From positions 1 to 44,583 of IMG/VR virus record IMGVR_UViG_3300037258_000357: a stretch of 44,583 nt of DNA, one strand, 5' to 3'. Position 1 is the first letter of the stretch, and every line of letters begins with the position of its first letter. The stretch comes from a virus. Shown one piece after another: positions 21,403-28,649 of this stretch. A model generated the notes under the pieces. That model made no database searches. It was not told the origin of the DNA and worked only from the letters and a program-made list of their open reading frames with translations. Made by a program: the position numbers and the translations under genes.

Positions 21403-23286
21403 GTGCCAACGCCCCAGCAAATGTTCGCCGACCGCCAGGGGACCGCCATCCTCGAGCGGTTCGAGGAGTACAAGACCGAGCTCGCCAAGTCGATCGGCCG
21501 GGCCGACGAGGGCCGCGACTACTGGCAGGCCGCATCCGCCGGCGGCGAGGGCCGCATCCAGCGCAACGTGCGCCCCCCGGCCGGGTACGCCGAAGCCCGG
21601 CAGGCCCGGCTCGACACCCTGGACACCCTGCAGAAGGGCCTGTCCAGCGACCAGGCCACCGCCATGTCGGCGGAGCTGGCCAGCCTGCGCGAGGACCTGG
21701 CCAAGGACTGGGACGCCAGCTTCCCCGAGTCGGGCACGATCACGATGCCCGCCCAGCTCGCCCCGATCGACCTCGAGGGCCCGGCGAAGATGCTGGTGCC
21801 GCTGGAGACGCCGCTGGTCAACTCGGTGCCCCGGGAGAACGACGGCGTCGGCTCGGCACTGCAGTACCGGCGCATCCTCGGCTGGTCCAACACCGGCGTC
21901 GGCGGCGTCCCGGACCTGATGCCGTTCATGGCCAGCGAGTTCCCCAGCGCGCAGTCCACGGCGAACCTGCCGCAGTTCGGCGGCTACTCCAACACGACCG
22001 GCGGCGTCGCCTCCGGCGGCCTGGGCCTGCGGCGCGGCCAGAAGATCACGTACAAGGCCGACGCGCCGTCGATCGGCTACGTCGAGCTGTCCCTGTCCGA
22101 CGTCGTGAGCACGAAGGCGTACTACATCGGCCAGGGCTACCAGGACCCCCGCCAGCTCTCCGCGACCGCGCTGCTGTGGGCGCACAAGCTCGGCGAGGAA
22201 AAGGGCATGCTGTACGCCCGCGGCTCCGGCACTGGCTACACGGGCGCGGTCGCCGCGCCCACGTTCACCGGCGCGGGCAACGTCGTGTCCGCCTCGACCG
22301 GCGGCACGATCGCCGCGGGCACCTACAGCGTGATGCTGACCGCGATCGCGGGCGGCGGCGAGTCGGCCCCGTCGGCCGTGGTCACGTCCGGCACCGCGAT
22401 CACCGGCACCGGCACCCTCGCCATCACGTTCCCGGCGATGCCCGCGGGCGGCCTCGGATGGAACATCTGGGCGCTGAACGCCAGCAGCGGCAACTTCTTC
22501 TACCAGGCGTCGGTCGGCGCCGGGAACGCCTCCTACACGCTGACCAGCTACAACGCGGCCGGGCCGACGACCGCGAGCACGTCCACGGCGGACACCACGG
22601 CCAACCCGAACGGGTACGACGGGTTCCTGACCGTGCTGACCAACCCGTCCGTGTCCGGGTACGTGGCCAACTACGTGGCCAGCGGGTCGACGTCGCAGAA
22701 CTCGGTCGGCGGCGGCGTCTCCGGCAGCACCGCCTGCGGCGACACACCCTTCCAGAACGCGTTCGCGGCGCTGAACGGCGCGGCCACCTACCCGGGCAAC
22801 TACGGCATGGACTCCGGCGCCCCGGCGTGGCCGTGGACCGGAGGCACCGCCTACGGGCAGAAGCTGAAGGCCAACCCGGACGTCGTCTATGTGGACGGCA
22901 TGATCCGGCTGGCCATGGGCAAGTTCGTGCGGCTGGCGGCGGGCGGCTCGACGGCCTACCGGATCCAGATGCAGACCGAGGACGCGACCGGCGGCCTGCA
23001 GGTCGGCGCGATCGTCAACGGCATCGCCAACCAGGTCACCGGCAAGATGGTGGACTTCGCGTACCACCCGGACATGCCGCCGGGCAACTCGTTCATCTGG
23101 TCCAAGCAGCTCCCGGTGCCCAACAGCAACATCCCGAACACGGTGGTGGCCAAGAACGTCCAGGACTACCTGTACCAGCCCTGGACGCAGATCCAGTTCA
23201 CCTACGATGCCTCGACCTACCAGCTCGGCACGATGGTGTTCTACGCGCCGTCGTGGTCGGGTGCGATCGGCGGCCTGCTGCCGTGA
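21403..23286 (+). CDS. major capsid protein (HK97-fold) with inserted Ig-like domain
   Basis: 627 aa. Residues 1-110 are a helical delta-type region (ILERFEEYKTELAKSIGRAD ... LASLREDLAKDWDAS) that could serve as scaffold. The HK97-like part runs from about 130 (LVPLETPLVNSVPRENDGVG) to the end, with the E-loop, ALLWAHKLGEEKGMLYARGS and the C-terminal YDASTYQLGTMVFYAP. Residues about 286-398 are a Thr/Ser/Gly-rich beta domain (GTYSVMLTAIAGGGESAPS, GLGWNIWALNASSG) of fibronectin/Ig type inserted into the capsid fold, probably displayed outside. GTG start at 21403. Confidence 0.88.
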   Translation: MPTPQQMFADRQGTAILERFEEYKTELAKSIGRADEGRDYWQAASAGGEGRIQRNVRPPAGYAEARQARLDTLDTLQKGLSSDQATAMSAELASLREDLAKDWDASFPESGTITMPAQLAPIDLEGPAKMLVPLETPLVNSVPRENDGVGSALQYRRILGWSNTGVGGVPDLMPFMASEFPSAQSTANLPQFGGYSNTTGGVASGGLGLRRGQKITYKADAPSIGYVELSLSDVVSTKAYYIGQGYQDPRQLSATALLWAHKLGEEKGMLYARGSGTGYTGAVAAPTFTGAGNVVSASTGGTIAAGTYSVMLTAIAGGGESAPSAVVTSGTAITGTGTLAITFPAMPAGGLGWNIWALNASSGNFFYQASVGAGNASYTLTSYNAAGPTTASTSTADTTANPNGYDGFLTVLTNPSVSGYVANYVASGSTSQNSVGGGVSGSTACGDTPFQNAFAALNGAATYPGNYGMDSGAPAWPWTGGTAYGQKLKANPDVVYVDGMIRLAMGKFVRLAAGGSTAYRIQMQTEDATGGLQVGAIVNGIANQVTGKMVDFAYHPDMPPGNSFIWSKQLPVPNSNIPNTVVAKNVQDYLYQPWTQIQFTYDASTYQLGTMVFYAPSWSGAIGGLLP

Positions 23287-24008
23287 GCCAGGCCGCGACG
23301 TGGGCGTTCACGCCGCCGCAGGCTGGTGCCGCGGCGTGCGTGGCGTCCTGGGACGGCGCCCACACGCTGACCGACACGGTCGCCGCGACGGGCGCCCCGC
23401 TGGCGACCTATTCGGGCCAGTCGCTGGCCCGGCTGGCCGCGCCGCTGACCCACTTCGCGTCCGGCAGCCCGGCCGGGCGCGGTGCGGCTTACGCGACACT
23501 GGGCAACGGTGTGACGTCGATCGGCGGCCAGGCGGGCGCGCTGACGCTCGCCCAGATCGGCGCGGCCGGCCTGCAGGCCGCGTCGGTGAACTTCAAGCCC
23601 GCCAACCCTGCCGCCACCGTGAGCACGACGCTGGTGATGATGGGCCTCGGCGCGACATGCGTGTTCACGCCGTCCGGCACGGGCAAGGTGCGCGTCGACA
23701 TCACCGGCCAGCTCGGCCAGGCCACCGCCGCGGCGTTCGACACAGTGGCCGCCCGGTACGGCACCGGGACCGCGCCCGTCAACGGCGCGGCCGTGGTGGG
23801 CACCAGGTTCGGCGGCGGCCAGGACGCCGTGGAGCGGCCCTCGTCGTTCTCCGGCGCCAGCACGGCGGTGCCGGTCGGGTTCACCGACGACCTGGCCCTG
23901 ACGCCGGGCACCGCGTACTGGTTCGACCTGGCGCTGCTCACCGGCTCCGGGTCCGACTCGGTGTACCTGCAGAACATCAGCGTGACGATCGAGGAGCTGC
24001 CGTCGTGA
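23283..24008 (+). CDS. virion surface / decoration-like beta protein
   Basis: 241 aa. GTG start overlaps the capsid stop. All-beta composition rich in Ala, Thr, Gly (THFASGSPAGRGAAYATLGN, ASVNFKPANPAATVSTTLVM, ALTPGTAYWFDLALLTGSGS). The end PGTAYWFDLALL followed by DSVYLQNISVTIEEL is a jelly-roll strand pattern common in phage decoration or fibre domains. Being directly after the capsid gene suggests a capsid decoration protein; a fibre subunit is possible. Function by position. Confidence 0.6.
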   Translation: MSQAATWAFTPPQAGAAACVASWDGAHTLTDTVAATGAPLATYSGQSLARLAAPLTHFASGSPAGRGAAYATLGNGVTSIGGQAGALTLAQIGAAGLQAASVNFKPANPAATVSTTLVMMGLGATCVFTPSGTGKVRVDITGQLGQATAAAFDTVAARYGTGTAPVNGAAVVGTRFGGGQDAVERPSSFSGASTAVPVGFTDDLALTPGTAYWFDLALLTGSGSDSVYLQNISVTIEELPS

Positions 24009-24280
24009 CCAAGGTGATCGTCGCCAAGGGGTGCCGGGAGATCGACAGCCCGTACACCGGCACCCGCTACTACGCCCGCGGCGGCGCGAAGGGGTACGAG
24101 GGTGGCGGCCTGTTCGACATGGCGCCGGCCGACGCGGCCCTGGCCGTGAAGATGGGCGGCGCGATCGCCTCGCTGAACGGCACCGCCCCGAAGGGCACCG
24201 GGTTCCGCTGCCCTGCCTGCGGGTTCGGGTCATGGCTGAAGACGTGCGGCCGGTGCGGGGCGGAGTGTGAGCGCGAATGA
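24005..24280 (+). CDS. zinc-ribbon protein in head module
   Basis: 91 aa. N-terminal KVIVAKGCREIDSPYTGTRY leads to a strand-rich part, GGLFDMAPADAALAVKMGGA. The C-terminus is a zinc ribbon, RCPACGFGSWLKTCGRCG. Short proteins with this start are common between the capsid and head-tail connector genes of actinophages. GTG start overlapping the previous stop and ATGA overlap with the next. Exact role unknown. Confidence 0.65.
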   Translation: MTKVIVAKGCREIDSPYTGTRYYARGGAKGYEGGGLFDMAPADAALAVKMGGAIASLNGTAPKGTGFRCPACGFGSWLKTCGRCGAECERE

Positions 24281-24492
24281 AGTACGCCGTCGTCATCACC
24301 GGCCAGGGCGTCGCCCCCGGCACGCCCCACCCCGGCGCGGTCGTCCCGCACCCGGATGCGGTGCCGGACGCCACGCCGCAGGAAGGCCGGGCGTGCACGG
24401 AGCTGACCAAGGCGGGGGAGCCGTGCAAGGGCACCCCCGGCGACGACGGGCTGTGCGCCGCCCACAAGCCAAAGGAAGACGAGGGTAAGTGA
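24277..24492 (+). CDS. small Cys/His protein
   Basis: 71 aa. Pro-rich N-terminus, then GRACTELTKAGEPCKGTPGD followed by GLCAAHKPK. This is the C-x-E-x-T-K-x-G-x-P-C ... C-x-x-H pattern of a small zinc-binding motif seen in many phage and bacterial proteins (DUF5763-like). ATG in the overlap with the previous gene; stop overlaps the next GTG. Role unknown. Confidence 0.65.
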   Translation: MKYAVVITGQGVAPGTPHPGAVVPHPDAVPDATPQEGRACTELTKAGEPCKGTPGDDGLCAAHKPKEDEGK

Positions 24493-25439
24493 CCACACCC
24501 GTCGTCATCCCGGCAACCAGCCCGCAGGTCACGCAGCCGTACCTGACGGCGGCCCAGTTCATCGCGTACCCGACGTGGCTGGACCTGGACAACCTGGTGC
24601 CGGGCGGGGCGGCAGGCATCCAGGAGGACGCACTCACCGACGCCCTGCTGGCGGCGACGGACTGGGCGGTCGGCGAGTGCTCCGGCATGCCGCTGAACGC
24701 CCACTGGGTGCAGAACGAGCAGCTCCGCACCCGCACGGGCAACGGCGGCAAAATCTACATCAAGCCGCGCCACATCCCCATCCGGCAGGTCACCGCCCTG
24801 TCCTACGGCTGGGATCCGGCGGCGCTGGGCGCGCTGACGCTGCCCGACCCGACCATGTGGATCGAGGACGGCCGCGAGGTGTCGTTCCGGCCGGGCGGCG
24901 CGGCGGCCCAGTTCACCGGCCCGGCGATCCAGTTCGGCCCGCGCTGCACCGTGGGGTCCGAGGTGTACGTGGACTGGTCGTACGTGCCGGGCTACCCCTC
25001 GACCTACTTTGCCGAGGCAGTGAGCCCGGACGCCGGGGCGGTCACCGTGGCCGACCCGACCGGCATCAACCCGGGCGATGTGCTGCGGGTCTACGACGTG
25101 GGCGTGTCCGAGGCGCTGACCGTGGCCAGCACCTACGTCCCGGCGCTGCCCACGGTGCCACCCACGCCGACGAGCATCCCGCTGGCCGCACCCGCCCAGA
25201 ACGCGCACGTCGAGGACGTGGGCGTGACGGAGATGCCGCGCAGGGCACTGCAGGCGGTGATCGCCTACGGGGTCGCGCTGCTGATGCGCAAGGACGTCAG
25301 CGACGAGGAGCCGGTGTCGGCGTTTGGGCCGTCGGCGCGGACGGTCGGCGACGGGAACAGCCAGGCGGCCAAGGCGGGCGGCCTGGTCAACGACGCGCGG
25401 GGCTGGATCGCCTCGTTCCGGCCCACGCTGAGGTCCTGA
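24489..25439 (+). CDS. head-tail connector / adaptor protein
   Basis: 316 aa. N-terminal helical bundle of the gp6/gp15 adaptor type: YLTAAQFIAYPTWLDLDNL, then QEDALTDALLAATDWAVGEC. The middle contains an inserted beta part (GGKIYIKPRHIPIRQVTALS, YVDWSYVPGYPSTYFAE) and the C-terminus a long helix (MPRRALQAVIAYGVALLM), then NDARGWIASFRP. It would form the ring below the portal. GTG start at 24489. Followed by a head-closure or terminator gene in TGATG junction, in standard order. Confidence 0.75.
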   Translation: MTTPVVIPATSPQVTQPYLTAAQFIAYPTWLDLDNLVPGGAAGIQEDALTDALLAATDWAVGECSGMPLNAHWVQNEQLRTRTGNGGKIYIKPRHIPIRQVTALSYGWDPAALGALTLPDPTMWIEDGREVSFRPGGAAAQFTGPAIQFGPRCTVGSEVYVDWSYVPGYPSTYFAEAVSPDAGAVTVADPTGINPGDVLRVYDVGVSEALTVASTYVPALPTVPPTPTSIPLAAPAQNAHVEDVGVTEMPRRALQAVIAYGVALLMRKDVSDEEPVSAFGPSARTVGDGNSQAAKAGGLVNDARGWIASFRPTLRS

Positions 25440-26038
25440 TGACCGCCGGGGACCGCAGGCTGGTCCGCGAGGCCGTGGCCAGCTACTTCGGCGGCACCCT
25501 GCAGACCGCAGACGCCGGTATCTACTACCAGGGCGGCCCGCTCACCAGTGCCGGGCTCGGCACCGCCTACCCATACCTGATCAAGGGTGCGCCGGACCAG
25601 TTCTACACGCTCGGCGAGAGCGCGGGCACCGGGTGGGGTGCGATCCTGACCGTCCGCCTGGGCCAGACGCTGATCAGCCGCCGCAAGGAAAAGGGCGGCG
25701 CGATGGGCGGCGCGACGTCGGGGTTCCGGGGCCGCTGGTACACCACCGTGTGCTCGCTGCAGGTCATCTCCTACCTGCCGCACCTGGAGACGGCCGAGGC
25801 CGCGTTCGATGACCTGCTCGACGCGTTCCTGGGCCTGATCTACGCCGACCGCACGCTCGGCGCGACCAATGCGGGGCTGTACCCGAACCCGCCGTACTTC
25901 GGCAACCGGCTGATCATGCAGGCCGGTGAGCCCGACATCAGCCTCGGCAAGCCGGACTGGCAGGTCGAGACCGACCGCGGCCGCGCCGAGGGTGGCATCG
26001 ATATCACGTTCGACGTCCTGACCATGGTCGCGGCCTGA
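25439..26038 (+). CDS. head-tail joining / tail terminator-like protein
   Basis: 199 aa. ATG in a TGATG junction. Helix LVREAVASYFGGTLQTADAG, then strands with LTVRLGQTLISRRKEKG and GRWYTTVCSLQVISYLPHLE, a helix AEAAFDDLLDAFLGLIYADR, and a final beta part (DWQVETDRGRAEGGIDITF). This layout is that of minor tail-U / tail terminator proteins, which cap the tail tube before it joins the head. Placed between the connector and the major tail protein, which agrees. Subfamily not certain. Confidence 0.65.
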   Translation: MTAGDRRLVREAVASYFGGTLQTADAGIYYQGGPLTSAGLGTAYPYLIKGAPDQFYTLGESAGTGWGAILTVRLGQTLISRRKEKGGAMGGATSGFRGRWYTTVCSLQVISYLPHLETAEAAFDDLLDAFLGLIYADRTLGATNAGLYPNPPYFGNRLIMQAGEPDISLGKPDWQVETDRGRAEGGIDITFDVLTMVAA

Positions 26039-26051
26039 GGAGGCAGCAGCA

Positions 26052-26285
26052 GTGAAGTACAGGTACGCGGGCCCGGGCCCGGTCGAGGACCCCGACGACC
26101 ACGCCGTCGTGCACCCCGGCGACGTCCGCGAGATGGAGTCGTGCGACTGGGGGCCGTGGGAGCTCGTCCCGGAGGATGGCGGCGCTGAGGCGCCCGCTGC
26201 CGTTCCGGCCGCCCCGGCACCCGCGCCAGCGCCGGAAACCACGCCAGCGGCCAGCACGGCCAGCGGCACCAGCAAGGAGGCGTGA
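26052..26285 (+). CDS. small acidic protein before major tail protein
   Basis: 77 aa. GTG with GAGGAGG upstream. N-terminal KYRYAGPGPVEDPDDHAVVH, then REMESCDWGPWELV, then an Ala/Pro/Thr-rich tail. Short proteins starting with a YRYxG motif and carrying one Trp pair are found at this spot in many actinophages. Ends inside the ribosome-site region of the major tail gene. Function unknown. Confidence 0.6.
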   Translation: MKYRYAGPGPVEDPDDHAVVHPGDVREMESCDWGPWELVPEDGGAEAPAAVPAAPAPAPAPETTPAASTASGTSKEA

Positions 26286-26287
26286 CC

Positions 26288-27586
26288 ATGGCAGCGCCGA
26301 CCACGATCTGGCCCGTCCAGGAACGGGAAGTCTTCATTGTCAAGGAGGCCACCCCCGGCACCATCCCCGGCACCATCGGCCTGCCCGTCCCGGTCACCCA
26401 GTTCAAGCCGTCCGACAAGCCCATGTGGATCAGCGACGAGTCCGAGCAAGGCCACATGGGCGACATGTCCGGCGTCTACCAGGGGCCGCTGATCGCCGGG
26501 ATCGACATCGGCGGCCACGTCACCGGCGACATGATCGGCTACTTCCTCAACAACCTGATGGGCGACTACACCGTGGCGGGCACCGCGGCCAGCCCGGCCG
26601 GGGTGACGAGCGCGGCCATGGCCGCCGGGGCGACCGCGATCACCGTCGCCTCCGGCGGGGCATCGTTCACCAACGGCATGTACCTGTGGCTGGAGGACGC
26701 GGGCAGCCCGGCCGCCAACGAGGTCGTCCAGGTCACCGCCACCGGCTCGGCGACGTCCATCCCGATCACCGGCTGCCGGTTCGCGCACCTGACCGCGATG
26801 CCCTTCACCAACACCGCCGCGCCCTATACGCACTCGTTCAGCCTGCTCAACGGTGGCGGCTCGTACGTGACCGCGAACGGGCCCGGGCAGCCGGTCACGC
26901 ACACGATCACCGACCGCACCGGCATCCCGGCCACCGGCCTGGCCGCGCAGTACGCCTACTGCTGCGTGTCGGAGATGACGTTCACCGGGAACGCGGAGAA
27001 GCTGTTCGACTGGACCGGCAAGATCACCTGCCAGGCCCGCCAGATCGCCGCCAGTCCCACCTACACCACCAACGTGTCGACGGTGAACCCGTACCCGGCG
27101 TGGCGGTCCGTCGTCGGCATCGGCGGCGTCGCATCCGGCGGCACGCAGGTCAAGGACGTCCCCGAATGGTCGGTCACCATCGGCCGGGCGATGAAGGCCT
27201 ACAACACCGCCCAGGGCGCGCAGGCGCCGTACGTCATCGCCCGGGGCAAGATGTCGGTCTCCGGCAAGCACACCATCGGCCCGGCGACCGACGAGTCCGC
27301 CCTGCTGGCCCTGCTGGCCAACACGCAGCCGCAGCTCGAGTACATCGCGGGCAACGGGCTCACCGGCGCGTCGCTGGTCTCCACCACGTTCGACATCGGG
27401 CTCGGCGCCTACCAGACGGCCGACCTGCAGGACGGCGACGTGCTGTTCGGCTACGACGTCCCGTGGAAGGCCCCGGCCACCGCCAGCTCGTTCACCTGCA
27501 CACCGTTCACCGGCCCGCTGACCGGCATCTCCGGCGGCAAGTCCGCCATCAAGATCACCCTGGTCAACGCGGTCCCCAGCTACTGA
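26288..27586 (+). CDS. major tail protein
   Basis: 432 aa from ATG 26288; the ATG is preferred to the GTG at 26282 because AAGGAGG ends seven bases before it and only one base before the GTG. Tail-tube fold: VFIVKEATPGTIPGTIG at the start, then MWISDESEQGHMGDMSGVYQ and DIGGHVTGDMIGYFLNNLMG, later EMTFTGNAEKLFDWTGKITC, and the C-terminal LVSTTFDIGLGAYQTADLQD. Residues about 95-155 (VTSAAMAAGATAITVASGGA ...) may be an inserted beta domain on the tube surface. Followed by the chaperone pair. Confidence 0.85.
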   Translation: MAAPTTIWPVQEREVFIVKEATPGTIPGTIGLPVPVTQFKPSDKPMWISDESEQGHMGDMSGVYQGPLIAGIDIGGHVTGDMIGYFLNNLMGDYTVAGTAASPAGVTSAAMAAGATAITVASGGASFTNGMYLWLEDAGSPAANEVVQVTATGSATSIPITGCRFAHLTAMPFTNTAAPYTHSFSLLNGGGSYVTANGPGQPVTHTITDRTGIPATGLAAQYAYCCVSEMTFTGNAEKLFDWTGKITCQARQIAASPTYTTNVSTVNPYPAWRSVVGIGGVASGGTQVKDVPEWSVTIGRAMKAYNTAQGAQAPYVIARGKMSVSGKHTIGPATDESALLALLANTQPQLEYIAGNGLTGASLVSTTFDIGLGAYQTADLQDGDVLFGYDVPWKAPATASSFTCTPFTGPLTGISGGKSAIKITLVNAVPSY

Positions 27587-27595
27587 GGAGTAACG

Positions 27596-28051
27596 ATGCG
27601 AACTGACCTGAAGTCGGGCGCCTGGATCGAGCACCGGCCCATCCAGGACCTGAAAGGCAAGGACAAGGACGCCGTCGACCGGGTCATCCGCATGTCGCTG
27701 CCGATGACCCCCGAAGGCGAGCTGGACACCAGTCACGGCCTGTCGATCGGCATGGAGATGCAGGAGAAGCGCCGCAACGCGCTGATCGCCCGCGTCGTCA
27801 CTGGCTGGTCGTTCACCCGCGAGGACGGGTCGCCGCTGCCGGTGCCCTACCACGAGGCCGGCCTGATCGCCCACGAGGACTCGATCGGCGACTACCCGAT
27901 CGACGACTCGAACGAGATGGACGAGCTGCTCGCCCCCTACCTGGCGAAAGTCGCCAGGAAGCCGAACCCAAAAGCCCGGGCGGCGGCGACTACCACCGCC
28001 TCAAATGGGTCATCCAGGGCAAGCGCGGAGCCACCCTCCCCGACGGCCTGA
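27596..28051 (+). CDS. tail assembly chaperone, short (G) product
   Basis: 151 aa. Start ATG with GAGGAG five bases upstream. Core: GAWIEHRPIQDLKGKDKDAV, MEMQEKRRNALIARVVTGWS, and DSIGDYPIDDSNEMDELLAP. The tail after residue 125 (PKARAAATTTASNGSSRA) is low complexity, as expected downstream of a frameshift site. Chaperone that coats the tape measure during tail assembly. A canonical slippery heptamer at 27967-27973 allows the G-T fusion. Confidence 0.82.
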   Translation: MRTDLKSGAWIEHRPIQDLKGKDKDAVDRVIRMSLPMTPEGELDTSHGLSIGMEMQEKRRNALIARVVTGWSFTREDGSPLPVPYHEAGLIAHEDSIGDYPIDDSNEMDELLAPYLAKVARKPNPKARAAATTTASNGSSRASAEPPSPTA

Positions 28052-28215
28052 GCCACGAGGGCTGGCGGGACATCGTATGGCTGCTCAACTGGGGAATCCC
28101 GCCCGAAGAGGGGCTGAGCCGGGCGGAGCTGCCGCTGGAGGTCGTGGTATGGCTGCCCGCCGCGCAGGCGGCGCTGGACCGGGCACGTAAAGAGGCACAG
28201 GAGGCGAAGCGGTGA
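27596..28215 (+). CDS. tail assembly chaperone, frameshifted (G-T) product
   Basis: Predicted join of 27596-27973 with 27973-28215 by a -1 slip on CCCAAAA. Shifted product is about 206 aa. The -1 frame adds SPGGGDYHRLKWVIQGKRGA, then LPDGLSHEGWRDIVWLLNWG, then LEVVVWLPAAQAALDRAR, which is clearly protein-like, has no good start of its own and stops at 28213-28215, overlapping the next gene start. This matches the lambda G/GT arrangement conserved in long-tailed phages. Confidence 0.8.
27967..27973 (+). promoter_or_regulatory. -1 programmed frameshift site
   Basis: C CCA AAA in the zero frame of 27596-28051, the X-XXY-YYZ slippery type (CCCAAAA). Both tRNAs can re-pair after slipping back one base (CCC, AAA). 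A GC-rich stretch follows directly (GCCCGGGCGGCGGCG) that could form a stimulating structure. Confidence 0.8.
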
Positions 28216-28649
28216 CACCGGCTGAGCTGGCCGCACGCCTCGCCCGCCTCGACGACGAGATCAAGGCGCGGGCCGCCAAGGCGGCAGCAGACGCGATGGC
28301 GCTCACCGCCCAGCGGCAGATCGTGAAGTCCATGCACGGGCCCGCGCCGTCGCCTCCCGGCACGCCGCCCGCACGGCGGACGGGCACCCTCGCCCGGTCG
28401 CTGCGGGTCGAGCCCGCCGCGGCCGGGGTCCGCGCCACCGCCCGCCTCGCGCCGCACACCGTGTATGCCCGGATCCAGCAGCTCGGCGGGGACATCCACG
28501 TCGTGCGGGCCAAGGTGCTCACCGACGGCAAACGGTTCTTCGGCACCCACGTCCGGCTCCCGGCCCGGCCATACATGAAGGTCGGCGACAAGGCTGAGCT
28601 CCGGCGGGCCGCCGCCCGGGCGATCAAGGACGTGATCGGCCTTGAGTGA
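28212..28649 (+). CDS. tail completion / virion morphogenesis-like protein
   Basis: 145 aa. GTG start overlapping the end of the shifted chaperone frame. Helix LARLDDEIKARAAKAAADAM, then RTGTLARSLRVEPAAAGV, HTVYARIQQLGG and the C-terminal RPYMKVGDKAELRRAAARAI. This is the HK97-gp10 / phage virion morphogenesis pattern (strand pair with YARIQQLGG, final RPY). In most phages this gene lies upstream of the major tail protein; here it sits between chaperone and tape measure. Ends overlapping the tape measure start. Confidence 0.7.
   Translation: MTPAELAARLARLDDEIKARAAKAAADAMALTAQRQIVKSMHGPAPSPPGTPPARRTGTLARSLRVEPAAAGVRATARLAPHTVYARIQQLGGDIHVVRAKVLTDGKRFFGTHVRLPARPYMKVGDKAELRRAAARAIKDVIGLE

Noticed and set aside
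25265-27874. 869-codon open frame on the minus strand
   Set aside because: It is antisense to the connector, joining and major tail genes, has no ribosome site and its translation is His/Gly/Asp/Arg-rich noise typical of the reverse frame of high-G+C genes. The same holds for long reverse frames under the portal, tape measure and tail-tip genes.
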